Shown: positions 50,688-59,732 of the stretch, piece after piece
Layout: each line of letters opens with the position of its first letter
Position numbering within the stretch: the first letter of the stretch is position 1
Assembly: GCF_001189845.1 (NCBI RefSeq)
Contig: NZ_LFLZ01000012.1
Coordinates: 1 to 64,000, forward strand
Reading direction: 5' to 3'
Length of the DNA stretch: 64,000 nucleotides
Origin: Bradyrhizobium tropiciagri
Lineage (GTDB): Bacteria; Pseudomonadota; Alphaproteobacteria; Rhizobiales; Xanthobacteraceae
The notes under the pieces: generated by a model
The model's input: only the letters and a program-made list of their open reading frames with translations
Told to the model about the DNA's origin: nothing
The model's database searches: none
Program-made: the position numbers and the translations under genes

Positions 50688-51545
50688 ATGCTGGCCTCGA
50701 TCCTTGCATCCGGTCTCGCGGCGGGCGCGATCTACGCGCTGGTCGGCGTCACCTACAACACGATGTTCTCGACCTCGCGGGTGATGAGCTTCACCGCCGG
50801 CCAGCTTGCGATGCTGGGCGGCGTGTTCGGCTCGATGTTCACGCTGAAGCTCGGCTTGCCGATTCCCGTCGGCTTCGTATTGACGCTGCTGTGCTGCGCG
50901 GTGATCGGGATCGTCACCGAATTCGTCGCGGTGCGGCCGGTGCTCAAAAGCCTCGACCAGCATCTCTACGTGCTCTCGACCCTGGCGGTCGCGCTGATGA
51001 TCCAGCAGGTCACGGCGATCAAATGGGGCACCGAGCCGCAGCCGTTCCCGCGCGTCGCAGGATTCGGCGAGGGCGTGCTGGATGAAAAGTTCTGGCTGCC
51101 GGTCGTTGCCTGCGCCGTCACCATCATCGGCCTCGAATATCTCTACCGCCGCACGCTGGTCGGCCGCGCGTTCCTCGCCATCGCGGAGGACAATTTCGCG
51201 GCACGGGCGCTCGGCCTGCCGGAGCGCAATCTGCGCGTCGCGAGCTACGCGCTGGCAGGAATGGTCGGCGGCATCGCCGGATTTTCCGGCGGGCAGCTAC
51301 TGCTGGCGTTCTTCGCCAATGGCGCGCTGCTCAATTTCTACGGCTTCGTGCCGGTGGCGTTGGGCGGACTCGGCAACAACAGAGGCGCGATCATCGGCGG
51401 GCTGGCACTCGGCCTGTTCCAGCAGGCGGCGAACTTCCTGGTCGGCGGCATCTTCTCCTCGGTCGCCGTGTTCACGCTGTTCATCGTGGTGCTGCTCGCC
51501 GCGCCGCAAGGGTTGTTCGGTGCCTCGACCGCGCGGAGGGTGTGA
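50688..51545 (+). CDS. livH: LivH-type ABC permease
   Basis: 285 aa with about eight membrane segments. The LivH layout is visible: ASGLAAGAIYALVGVTYNTM, then RAFLAIAEDNFAARALGLPE (the cytoplasmic coupling loop), then GAIIGGLALGLFQ. The stop overlaps the next start by four bases (ATGA). Confidence 0.92.
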   Translation: MLASILASGLAAGAIYALVGVTYNTMFSTSRVMSFTAGQLAMLGGVFGSMFTLKLGLPIPVGFVLTLLCCAVIGIVTEFVAVRPVLKSLDQHLYVLSTLAVALMIQQVTAIKWGTEPQPFPRVAGFGEGVLDEKFWLPVVACAVTIIGLEYLYRRTLVGRAFLAIAEDNFAARALGLPERNLRVASYALAGMVGGIAGFSGGQLLLAFFANGALLNFYGFVPVALGGLGNNRGAIIGGLALGLFQQAANFLVGGIFSSVAVFTLFIVVLLAAPQGLFGASTARRV

Positions 51546-53344
51546 TGAGCTCGGTCGCCGCCGCTCCACCCCGAACCGATAGGGGCGCATGGCGCGCCGC
51601 GCTGCCGCACATCCTGCCGTTCCTCGGCATCCTCGTGCTGGCCGTGCTGCTGCCCTTCGTCAGCAATGATTACTGGGTGCTGATCGGCACCCGGATGGCG
51701 ATTTACTGGGTGCTGGTGTCCGGCCTCAATCTCGTGGTCGGCTTTGCCGGCCATCTCGCGATCGGCTATGTCGCGCTGCTGACGCTCGGCGCCTACACGA
51801 CCAGCGTGCTGGTCGCCGGCAATGTGATGCCGGCCATCCCGGTGTTTGCCGCTCTGCCGATCGCCGGCCTGATCGGTGCGATCTTCGGTGTGATCGTCGG
51901 CCTGCCGGCCTTGCGCCTGCGCACTTTCTATTTCGCAATGTCGACCTTGGGCTTTGCGACCATCGTGACGCAGATCGCGCTGGCCTGGCAGAGCGTGACC
52001 GGCGGCGGCATCGGCATTGCCGGCCCGGAATTCCCGGCCCCATTCAACACGCCCTGGGGCTTCTACGCCCTCTGCATCGCGTTTGCCGCGTTCACCACCT
52101 GGATGAGCGCCAACGTCGCGCGCAGCCGCTTCGGCCGCGCTTTGATCGCGGTGCGCGACGCCGAGGTCGCCGCCGAAGCCAGCGGCATCTCCAAGCCGAA
52201 CATGCTGGTCGCGATCTTTTTGTTTGCCGGCGCGCTGGCGGCGATCGCCGGCGGGTTGTTCGCAACCCTGCAGACCTACATCACGCCCGATGCGTTCACC
52301 TTCGATCTCTCGGTGCTGTTCTTCATCGCGATCCTGATCGGCGGCCGCGGCTCGATCCTCGGGCCGATGCTCGGCACCATCATCCTGACCATCCTGCCCG
52401 AGATCGCGGCGCCGCTGGCGTCTTGGTCGACCTTCCTCTACGCGGTGCTGCTGCTCGTGATCGTGCTGGTGATGCCGGGCGGCATCGCGGCGCTGCTCGA
52501 TTTCCGCAACCGCCGTCCGCTCGCCAGCAACCGCGCCATCGTGCCGCGCCCGGCGGCGCTCGCCGACATCGTGCGCCGGCGCGATGGCGGCAAGCCGCTC
52601 CAGCTGCGCGGCATCGCGCTGAGCTTCGGCAATGTGAAGGCGATCGACGGCCTCGACCTCGATGTCGCTCCGGGACAGATCCATGGGCTGATCGGCCCGA
52701 ACGGCAGCGGCAAGACCACCACGCTCAACGTGATCTCGGGCTATTACGCCGCCAAGGCCGGCACCATGACGCTCGGCGACGAAGTCTTGCCCGCGGGCCA
52801 GCCCGTCAAGCGCGCCGCTTGCGGCATCGCGCGCACCTTCCAGACCCCGCGGGTGATCGGCGAAGCCTCGGTGCTGGAGAACGTCATGATCGGCGGCTCG
52901 ATCGAGGGCAGGGCGAATTTCGTCGAGGCGATGCTGGCGCTGCGGCGTAACGGTGCCGACGAGCGTATGCTGGCCGCGAAGGCCCGCGCGCTGCTCGGCG
53001 TCGTCGGCCTCGAGGCGCTCGCCGAGGTGCGCGCCGATCGCCTGCAGCACAGCGAGCTGCGCTTCATCGAGATCGCACGCGCGCTGATGCTCGATCCGGA
53101 TTTCCTGCTGCTCGACGAACCCGCGGCGGGTCTCTCCAACGACGAGATCGAGCGGCTCGCCAGCCTGATCAAGGCGGTCTGCGGCCGCGGCACCGGCGTG
53201 CTGCTGGTCGAGCATCATGCCGATCTGATCTTCGACATCTGCCACCAGGTTACCGTGCTCAATCTCGGCCGCACGCTGGCGGCGGGAACGCCGGCGGAGA
53301 TCCGCGTCCACAAGGAGGTCGTCAGTGCTTACCTCGGCGGCTGA
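51542..53344 (+). CDS. livMG: LivM-LivG fusion: ABC permease plus ATPase
   Basis: 600 aa. The N-terminal half (about 1-330) is LivM: GLNLVVGFAGHLAIGYVALL, ALRLRTFYFAMSTLGFATIV, and the coupling loop FGRALIAVRDAEVAAEASGI. The C-terminal half is the LivG ATPase: Walker A GPNGSGKTT, signature LQHSELRFIEIAR (the LSGGQ equivalent is degenerate), Walker B DFLLLDEPAAGLS and His in VEHHADLIF. The overlaps with livH and livF show one tight operon. Confidence 0.92.
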   Translation: MMSSVAAAPPRTDRGAWRAALPHILPFLGILVLAVLLPFVSNDYWVLIGTRMAIYWVLVSGLNLVVGFAGHLAIGYVALLTLGAYTTSVLVAGNVMPAIPVFAALPIAGLIGAIFGVIVGLPALRLRTFYFAMSTLGFATIVTQIALAWQSVTGGGIGIAGPEFPAPFNTPWGFYALCIAFAAFTTWMSANVARSRFGRALIAVRDAEVAAEASGISKPNMLVAIFLFAGALAAIAGGLFATLQTYITPDAFTFDLSVLFFIAILIGGRGSILGPMLGTIILTILPEIAAPLASWSTFLYAVLLLVIVLVMPGGIAALLDFRNRRPLASNRAIVPRPAALADIVRRRDGGKPLQLRGIALSFGNVKAIDGLDLDVAPGQIHGLIGPNGSGKTTTLNVISGYYAAKAGTMTLGDEVLPAGQPVKRAACGIARTFQTPRVIGEASVLENVMIGGSIEGRANFVEAMLALRRNGADERMLAAKARALLGVVGLEALAEVRADRLQHSELRFIEIARALMLDPDFLLLDEPAAGLSNDEIERLASLIKAVCGRGTGVLLVEHHADLIFDICHQVTVLNLGRTLAAGTPAEIRVHKEVVSAYLGG

Positions 53345-54068
53345 ACCTCTGCTTGACGTGCGCGCACTGGAATCCGGCTACGGCAAGATCCGCGTGCTGC
53401 ACGGCATCGACATGACGATCGCCGCCGGCGAGGTCGTCGCGCTGCTCGGCCCCAACGGTGCCGGCAAGACCACGCTGCTGCGCGCGATGTCGGGCCTGTT
53501 GCCCGTCACTGCCGGGCAGGTCCGGTTCGGCGGCCGCGACATGACCAACGCCACGCCGCGTGATGCCGCGCAGGCCGGGCTCGTGCACGTGATCGAGGGA
53601 CATCGCGTGTTCACGCAGATCTCCGTGACCGACAATTTGCTGCTAGCAGGCTACGACCTGCCACGCGGGGAACGCGCCGTGCGGGTCGAGGAGGCATTGT
53701 CGTTCTTTCCCGAGATCGCCGAGAAACGGCATGAGCGCGGTGGCGCGCTGTCGGGCGGGCAGCAGCAGATGCTGACGGTGGCCCAGGGCCTGGTCCGCCG
53801 CCCGCGGCTGTTGATGCTCGACGAGCCGTCCGCGGGGCTGTCGCCGGTGCTGGTCGATCGCGTCCTCAACGTCATCGGCCGGCTGCGTGCGCAGGGCACC
53901 TCCGTGCTGCTGGTCGAGCAGTTGCTCGAGAAGGCGCTGGCCTGCGCCGATCGCGTCTACGCGCTGGTGCAAGGCGCGATCGCTTTGGAGGCTGCGACCT
54001 GCGAGAGCGACCTCGCACACCGGCTCGAGCGCGCCTATTTCGGCCATGAAAGCCACGCGCTCGCGTAA
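53325..54068 (+). CDS. livF: LivF-type ABC ATPase
   Basis: 247 aa starting at GTG 53325, overlapping the end of the LivMG gene by 20 bases. Walker [11 protein letters not shown]-loop region HVIEGHRVF, signature LSGGQQQML, Walker B RLLMLDEPSAGLS and the switch region VLLVEQLLEKAL, where Gln replaces the usual His, as is common in LivF. It completes an uptake system for an amino acid, amide or aromatic acid; the substrate is unknown. Confidence 0.92.
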   Translation: MLTSAAEPLLDVRALESGYGKIRVLHGIDMTIAAGEVVALLGPNGAGKTTLLRAMSGLLPVTAGQVRFGGRDMTNATPRDAAQAGLVHVIEGHRVFTQISVTDNLLLAGYDLPRGERAVRVEEALSFFPEIAEKRHERGGALSGGQQQMLTVAQGLVRRPRLLMLDEPSAGLSPVLVDRVLNVIGRLRAQGTSVLLVEQLLEKALACADRVYALVQGAIALEAATCESDLAHRLERAYFGHESHALA

Positions 54069-54131
54069 TGCGATCGTTCCAGTTTCTTCCGAGCCGGGTG
54101 CCACTGTGGCCAGCGGTCGATCGAACGCTTG

Positions 54132-55175
54132 CTAGCGGAAGTAGGTGAGGAACTCCGTCGAATCGATCGGCCTCGCAATGGACGGCTTCTCGGTCCTTTC
54201 CGGGTTCTCTTTCACGACGTACATGTCGATGAGCTTCGCGCCGGAGAGATTTCGCTCCACCATCGCGCCGGTATCCGTGTTGATGGCTGACGCGCCGCAA
54301 TCGTGGAAGACCACCGTACCGTAGTCCGGGAGCTGCAGCGGGGTTGGATTACCGGGGAGGGCCGACCTCTCCATCACCCATTCCGCCGTTGCCCCGGGAA
54401 TCTTGAAGGGTTGCCCCAGGCGGGTCAGGGGAGCAGTTTGAAAGAACTGCACGGAGCGACTGGTCGTCAGGTTCGTGATCACGAACGACACGCCGGTGCG
54501 ATCCGGCGCGACCTGCATGAGGCACATGATCAGATCGCCGGCATGAATCTTCGGTGACACAAGCGTGATGGGATGTGCCTGGGCCGGGTCGCCCCTGACC
54601 CACCATTGCCACCACGCAAAGAACGACGTCGTCGGACTGCCCGCACCCATACCAGGGTCGATGTTCTGCGCGGTGCCGATTTGCGGCAGCGTCGATCGGT
54701 AGTACCGACGTTGTCCGTCAAAGCCGATCCACGCCGAGCTGTGATATATTTCGCTGGCGCGGCCGTTCGCAGGCTGAGTTGGCGTCGGCACCTGAAACTT
54801 TCCCCAGAGCGACGAGAAGATAGTGCCATCCCTCGGTGTGATGTAGGCGCCGGACCAATTGAGGCTGCTTTCGCGCCGCGGCGATTGATCGAACGATCGG
54901 CGCAGGCCCGCGGTGACCGGGGAAAGCACCTGGAAATCGAACGCCTCGAACGCCACCGTCGGACTAAACATCTTCTGCCAGAATGCATACTCGGCCGGCT
55001 GAAGAACCGGGTCGGGGCGTCTCGGAAAGCCGAGCGCCCTCAACTCGTCCTGCGAGGCGACCAGGGCGCGAAATCCAGTGGGGGGAAGAACGCTGGTCGT
55101 CGAATCCGCGATGACCTTCTTCAGGGTCTCGGGGTCGTATGTGGGGCTCCGCCCATCCCGGGTGCTCATTGCCAT
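54132..55175 (-). CDS. G1 (eqolisin-like) peptidase family protein
   Basis: 347 aa. From about residue 108 it shows the concanavalin-like G1 pattern: NWSGAYI, WGKFQVPTPT, SSAWIGFDG, TLPQIGTAQ (candidate catalytic Gln), AWWQWWV, INAGDLI-like IHAGDLIMCLM, VITNLTTSRSVQF, and TAEWVMERSALPG with the candidate catalytic Glu. G1 enzymes are acid-stable glutamic peptidases. No signal peptide is visible, which is unusual. The start overlaps the upstream PAP2 gene by ten bases. Assignment rests on motif recognition only. Confidence 0.75.
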   Translation of the reverse strand: MAMSTRDGRSPTYDPETLKKVIADSTTSVLPPTGFRALVASQDELRALGFPRRPDPVLQPAEYAFWQKMFSPTVAFEAFDFQVLSPVTAGLRRSFDQSPRRESSLNWSGAYITPRDGTIFSSLWGKFQVPTPTQPANGRASEIYHSSAWIGFDGQRRYYRSTLPQIGTAQNIDPGMGAGSPTTSFFAWWQWWVRGDPAQAHPITLVSPKIHAGDLIMCLMQVAPDRTGVSFVITNLTTSRSVQFFQTAPLTRLGQPFKIPGATAEWVMERSALPGNPTPLQLPDYGTVVFHDCGASAINTDTGAMVERNLSGAKLIDMYVVKENPERTEKPSIARPIDSTEFLTYFR

Positions 55176-56056
55176 TCGCCTGCGGCAGCCGCGATTGCGC
55201 TGTCAAACATCGGCACGGTGTTCGGTGTCAGAATGGCGGTGTCCAGCAAATCGGCAATTCTGGCGCCGCCTTCCGAATCCTTCGGATAGTGCACACCTGC
55301 AATCTCGCGGTTTCGGGCGATCGAATCCGCCAGAATCGACAGGTCGGATTGCAATACGGCCTGGTCGGCTGCGGACATCGCCGCCGCGGCGAACACCCTG
55401 AGCATGCAGTTCTTCATGAAATGCGCCTGGGTGGAATGCCCGCTCGGCCAGGACGAGTGGCCGGGGACCTGGATCGGCGGCAGCAAGGCAGGGCAAATCT
55501 GCGACGGCCGCGGCAAATCATACTTGTCCTTGAAATACAACGCCGCAAAGGACCCAATCAGACTCGCGATGTTCAACAAGCGCCAGGTTTGCGTGTGCGA
55601 GCCGGGCCTGGCGGTCAGCACGGCCAGAAAATCCGTGAAGAATTCGACATCCTGCGAGAGGATCAATCCCATGGCATCCGGCCGCTCATCCCGCGCGGCG
55701 AGCACAAGGTTGTCGATCTGGGTGGCGTAGTCAGTGACCAGGTCGGTCCGAATCTGCGTGAGGGTGGCGTCAGCGTCGATGGTCGCTGCCCAGCCGGGGA
55801 CGTTGGCGATGAACTGATGCAAGACGCGCCACGCGTACCAGTTTGCAGACCATTGTCGGCTGCCGAAATGCGCCGGCGGCGTCCGGCGCAATGTGCCGAG
55901 CTCGTTGGTGCCGGAGGGGTCAAGCCGCGTGACGAACGGCAGATCAACGCGGTCTGAAATAAACCAGCCACCCCCTCCGAGGTTGCCGGTGTTTCCCGTA
56001 TTGCCGGTGTTTCCCGTATTTCCTGTGTTGCCCGTGTTACCTGTGTTGCCTGTCAT
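55166..56056 (-). CDS. PAP2 / vanadium-haloperoxidase-like protein with (NTG)n N-terminus
   Basis: 296 aa from ATG 56056 (GGGAGAG just upstream); the frame is open to 56098. It begins with seven tandem Asn-Thr-Gly units, then LGGGGWFISDRVDLPF. The PAP2-superfamily phosphate/vanadate site is complete: KDKYDLPRP, SSWPSGHSTQAH, and ARNREIAGVHYPKDSEGG, matching KxxxxxxRP, PSGH and SRxxxxxHxxxD-type motifs. It is either an acid phosphatase or a vanadium haloperoxidase. No signal peptide is seen. It lies in an operon with the cyclase and the G1 peptidase. Confidence 0.82.
   Translation of the reverse strand: MTGNTGNTGNTGNTGNTGNTGNTGNLGGGGWFISDRVDLPFVTRLDPSGTNELGTLRRTPPAHFGSRQWSANWYAWRVLHQFIANVPGWAATIDADATLTQIRTDLVTDYATQIDNLVLAARDERPDAMGLILSQDVEFFTDFLAVLTARPGSHTQTWRLLNIASLIGSFAALYFKDKYDLPRPSQICPALLPPIQVPGHSSWPSGHSTQAHFMKNCMLRVFAAAAMSAADQAVLQSDLSILADSIARNREIAGVHYPKDSEGGARIADLLDTAILTPNTVPMFDSAIAAAAGEWQ
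55984..56053 (-). repeat. Nine-base tandem repeat encoding (Asn-Thr-Gly)n
   Basis: On the minus strand, units of AAC/AAT-ACG/ACA-GGC/GGA repeat seven times right after the PAP2 start codon. Third positions vary between units. Such tracts change copy number easily. Confidence 0.8.
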
Positions 56057-56098
56057 TGACGTCTCTCCCTCTTTCGGCAGCCTCGTCAGCAGTACCAA

Positions 56099-57871
56099 TC
56101 AATCAGGAAGCCCCGCCGATCGCAGGTGGCCGAGCCAGGTGTCCAACGCATCGCCGCGAAACGGACAGTGCGGCGCGTAGGACGAAATGCGGAATCCGGG
56201 TTGAATGTCGAGGTAGCGGCGCGCCGCCTCCGCAGCTTCTTCACGGCGGCCCAGGGCGCCAAGCGTGACGATGAGCAGGCGGTGGTTGAAGCGAATAAGT
56301 CCGTTGCGGTTCAGGGCGCCGCGCACCCACTCCAATGCCTGCTCATAGTCGCCGTTCACGTAGTGAGCCTGGCCGAACAATCCCTCGTGCCAGAACGAGC
56401 GTGCGTCAAGCGGCGAGAGCCGGACGCCCTGTTCGCCCTGACGCAGGGCGGCAGGGCCGTCACCGAGAAAGCCGGATGTCGCGCTCGCCATGGTCCAGGC
56501 CATCGCTGAGCTCGGGCCGGCGGCGATCGCGCGGTCGAGGGCTATCCTGGCACTTTGAAAGTCATGCAGCAGAAATGATTGGACGTGACCATACACCGCA
56601 AGCGCGAATGCGTCGTCACCGCCCCGATCGATCGCCTCCTTGGCATATCTGGCACCGGCGATGACGTCACCCTCGGGATCCGGCGATCCGATTTCCCCGA
56701 TCCGGAACACGTACCACAGCGCGACGTAGGAATAGGCCAACGCAAAATTGGGGTCGTACGAAATGGCTTGCTCGAGCAGGCCCCGCGCCCTGGAAAACGA
56801 GTCGTAGTCCATCCGGTACAGCAAATCGAGCGCCTGCAGCACGAGATCGTACGCAGTCAGATTCTGCGGATGCTTGCGCATTGATCTCATCAGCTCACGC
56901 TCGCGAACCTGCGGCGCGATTTGTCTTACGACGTTGATGGCGATCCGATCCTGAAGCGCAAACAGTTCGCGAAGGTCGCCTTCGTGCAAATCCGAACGAA
57001 TGACTTCGCCCGACTCGGCGTCGCTGAGCTCGGTCACGATACGGACCGAGGTCATCGTCCTCTGAATGCCGCCATAGAGGACATAACGAACCCCGAGCCG
57101 ACGCCCGATCTCGCGCACGTCGACGTTGCGGCCGCTGAAGCCGAGGCTGGACCCGCGCGATACGACAAAAAGCTCCTTGAGCCCGGCAAGGCCGCGGATG
57201 ATGTCGTCAACAACGCCGTCGGCGAAATAGCCCTCTTCTGGAGTAGCGAGGTTCATTCGGAACGGCAGCACGGCAATCGAGGGGCGAGGTTCCCTGCCTA
57301 CCGGGGCTTCGCCAACAAGCTTCGCGGGCTGCATGGAACGGTGGAGCGCATAGACGCGGACGGGCCGACCCATGTTGCGAAGATGCAGATCGCCGAGATC
57401 GACCACGCTGACGTCGAGGTCCTGGCCGATTTGCTCTGCAACGGCGCCCGATATCACGACGCCGCCCGCCTGCGCATAGTTCTGAAGGCGTGCCGCGATG
57501 TTCACACCCTCGCCATAGACATCATCTTCTTCAACGATGATATCCGCGGCATTCAGCCCGATGCGAAAGCTGATGCGTTCGTCAGCCGGCATTCCGGCCG
57601 TATTAACGGCCAGAGCTTCCTGCAGCGAGAGAGCGCATCGCGTTGCGTCGCGCGCGGTATCGAATGTTGCAAGGAAGCCGTCGCCGGTATTCTTGACGAT
57701 CCTTCCGTTCTGCGCCGTGACGCCCGGGGTGAGAATTTCCGAGCGCAATTGCATCAGCCGGGTATGGGTGTTTTCCTCATGCGCCTCCATCAGGCGCGTA
57801 TATCCGACCACGTCTGCCGCAAGGATTGCCGCGAGACGTCGGCGAACTTCCGGGACCGATGGGGTCATCAT
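56099..57871 (-). CDS. Class III adenylate cyclase with TolB-like and TPR regions
   Basis: 590 aa from ATG 57871. The N-terminal cyclase domain is RRLAAILAADVVGYTRLMEA (first metal Asp), NTGDGFLATF (second metal Asp), then FRIGLNAADIIVEEDDVYGE GVNIAARLQ. A TolB-like middle follows (SIAVLPFRMN, YFADGVVDDIIRGLAGLKEL). C-terminal TPR-like helices complete it (YDPNFALAYSYVALWY, GALGRREEAAEAARRYLDIQ). This architecture is common in Bradyrhizobium. It makes cAMP in response to an unknown cue. It leads the operon with PAP2 and G1 genes (42-base gap). Confidence 0.88.
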   Translation of the reverse strand: MMTPSVPEVRRRLAAILAADVVGYTRLMEAHEENTHTRLMQLRSEILTPGVTAQNGRIVKNTGDGFLATFDTARDATRCALSLQEALAVNTAGMPADERISFRIGLNAADIIVEEDDVYGEGVNIAARLQNYAQAGGVVISGAVAEQIGQDLDVSVVDLGDLHLRNMGRPVRVYALHRSMQPAKLVGEAPVGREPRPSIAVLPFRMNLATPEEGYFADGVVDDIIRGLAGLKELFVVSRGSSLGFSGRNVDVREIGRRLGVRYVLYGGIQRTMTSVRIVTELSDAESGEVIRSDLHEGDLRELFALQDRIAINVVRQIAPQVRERELMRSMRKHPQNLTAYDLVLQALDLLYRMDYDSFSRARGLLEQAISYDPNFALAYSYVALWYVFRIGEIGSPDPEGDVIAGARYAKEAIDRGGDDAFALAVYGHVQSFLLHDFQSARIALDRAIAAGPSSAMAWTMASATSGFLGDGPAALRQGEQGVRLSPLDARSFWHEGLFGQAHYVNGDYEQALEWVRGALNRNGLIRFNHRLLIVTLGALGRREEAAEAARRYLDIQPGFRISSYAPHCPFRGDALDTWLGHLRSAGLPD

Positions 57872-58435
57872 ATTATTGATACTTCTGCAAATTTTACTGA
57901 TACGCGACGAAAATCCGGCACAAGAAAAGGACGTCAATGCGAAAAGAATATCGTCATCAAGATCATAAAGGAAGCTTCATCCGGCAGGGTATGCAGGGTG
58001 TGCCAACCGAGCGGGCGAGTACAGTATGAGATTTGCAACCTTTGAGAGGGCGTTCGCGGATACGCAATCGCGTTTCCTCCCGACGGCTGGATATGATGCG
58101 GACCAGCTCTGGAGCGCGGCGTTACCGCTGGAGTGATCGTCATCGTCGTACCCGGCGCCGCCCGTCGTTCGATCGCGGGGGCTCGGAATTCCGGCAGACA
58201 GCAGAAGGTCAGTTGACATGGCGAAGGTGTTCGACATCGCGCGCAAGTTCTGCCGCATCAGGCCTGACTGTCTATGAATTGCTTCACACAATTTGGATCG
58301 TTGACTGAGCGAATTGACGCGGTTCGGCGGAATACCCGCCCTTGAAGCCGCCGTGTCGGTCCATGGGGCTTGACCGTCGACGGACGCGGGCTGAAACAAG
58401 CATTCGCACTCTGACCCTCGCAGCGAAGATCCCCC
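57872..58435. other. Gap between the cyclase and MFS genes
   Basis: 564 bases without a supported gene. Promoters for the divergent cyclase and MFS genes are expected here. A short plus-strand frame at 58025 reads MRFATFERAFADTQSRFLPT AGYDADQLW and stops after 36 residues. It has protein-like composition and could be a gene remnant, but I recognise no family. Confidence 0.45.
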
Positions 58436-59728
58436 ATGCGGCTTCCCTTCTTCTACGGCTGGATCATCGTCGCGGTGACCTTCGTCACCATGGCGATCGG
58501 CGTCAACGCGCGGACGGCATTCTCGCTGTTCTATCCGCCGATCATCTCCGAGTTCGGCTGGGAGCGCGGCATCACCGCGGGCGCATTCTCGTTCGGCTTT
58601 GTCGCTTCCGCGATCGCGAGCCCGCTGATCGGCCGGCTGATGGACCGCCGCGGGCCGCGCGCGGTGATGGAGCTTGGCGTGCTGCTGATGGCCTCGGGCC
58701 TGCTGCTGGCGCCGTTGACCACGCAGCCCTGGCATCTCTATCTCACCATCGGCGTGCTGGTCGGTTCAGGCAGCGTCTGCCTCGGCTATTCCGGGCAATC
58801 GCTGTTCGTGCCGAACTGGTTCATCCGCCGCCGCGGGCTGGCGATCGGACTCGCCTTCGCCGGCGTCGGCATCGGCTCGGTGACGTTGCTGCCGTGGGTG
58901 CAGCACATGATCGAGCACACCGGCTGGCGCACCGCCTGCACCGCGATGGGGATCGTGGTGCTGGTCGTGCTCGCGCCGATCAACCTGTTGCTGCGCAAGC
59001 GGCCGGAAGACATCGGCCTGCAGCCGGACGGCGATGCCGCGCCGTCGGCGACGTCGGCCAGGCCGGCATCGAACATCGTCGATCCGGGGTGGGCCGGCAC
59101 CGACTGGACGCTGCCGCGCGCGCTGCGCACCGCGCGGTTCTGGTGGATCGCGATCGGTTATTTCTGCGGCCTGTACATCTGGTACGCGGTGCAGGTGCAC
59201 CAGACCAAATTCCTGCTCGACATCGGCTTCAGCTCCAACGTCGGCGTCTGGGCGCTCGGCGTCGTCAGCCTGCTCGGCATTCCCGGCCAGATCTGGCTCG
59301 GGCATTTGTCCGATCGCATCGGCCGCGAATGGGTGTGGGCGATCTCGTGCTTCGGCTTCGTGATCTGCTTTGCCGCGCTCGCCGCGCTGAAATACTGGCC
59401 GAGCATGGCGCTGATCTATCTCATGGTCTTCACGCAGGGCGCGCTCGGCTATGGCCTGACATCGGTGATGGGACCGGTGGTGCTCGAGATCTTCCAGGGC
59501 AAGCATTACGGCAGCATTTTCGGCACCGTGATGCTGGCCGCGCTCGCCGGCGGGGCCGCCGGCCCGTGGATCACGGGACAGCTCTATGATCTCTCGGGCA
59601 GCTATACCAGCGCGTTCCTGCTCGGCATCGCCGTCAGCCTGCTGTCGGCGCTGGCGATCTGGCAGGCTTCGCCCCGCAAGGTCCGTGCCGTCGCCGGGCA
59701 AATGCACAAGGTCGCGAGCGCGGCCTGA
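58436..59728 (+). CDS. MFS transporter, oxalate/monocarboxylate-type
   Basis: 430 aa, twelve segments. The start FFYGWIIVAVTFVTMAIGVN and SLFYPPIISEFGWERG are typical of the OFA/monocarboxylate-like MFS group. Motif A is LIGRLMDRRGPRAVMELG, and KRPEDIGLQPDG occurs in the central loop. It probably carries an organic acid. The C-terminus converges on the tetR gene with four bases between the stops. Confidence 0.87.
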   Translation: MRLPFFYGWIIVAVTFVTMAIGVNARTAFSLFYPPIISEFGWERGITAGAFSFGFVASAIASPLIGRLMDRRGPRAVMELGVLLMASGLLLAPLTTQPWHLYLTIGVLVGSGSVCLGYSGQSLFVPNWFIRRRGLAIGLAFAGVGIGSVTLLPWVQHMIEHTGWRTACTAMGIVVLVVLAPINLLLRKRPEDIGLQPDGDAAPSATSARPASNIVDPGWAGTDWTLPRALRTARFWWIAIGYFCGLYIWYAVQVHQTKFLLDIGFSSNVGVWALGVVSLLGIPGQIWLGHLSDRIGREWVWAISCFGFVICFAALAALKYWPSMALIYLMVFTQGALGYGLTSVMGPVVLEIFQGKHYGSIFGTVMLAALAGGAAGPWITGQLYDLSGSYTSAFLLGIAVSLLSALAIWQASPRKVRAVAGQMHKVASAA

Positions 59729-59732
59729 CGCT

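Noticed and set aside
51338..53311. 657-residue minus-strand frame opposite livMG
   Set aside because: Antisense shadow. The plus strand has a clear permease-ATPase with start, overlaps and motifs.
58033..58308. 91-residue plus-strand frame before the MFS gene
   Set aside because: Arg/Ser-rich composition, no ribosome site and no domain; treated as non-coding.
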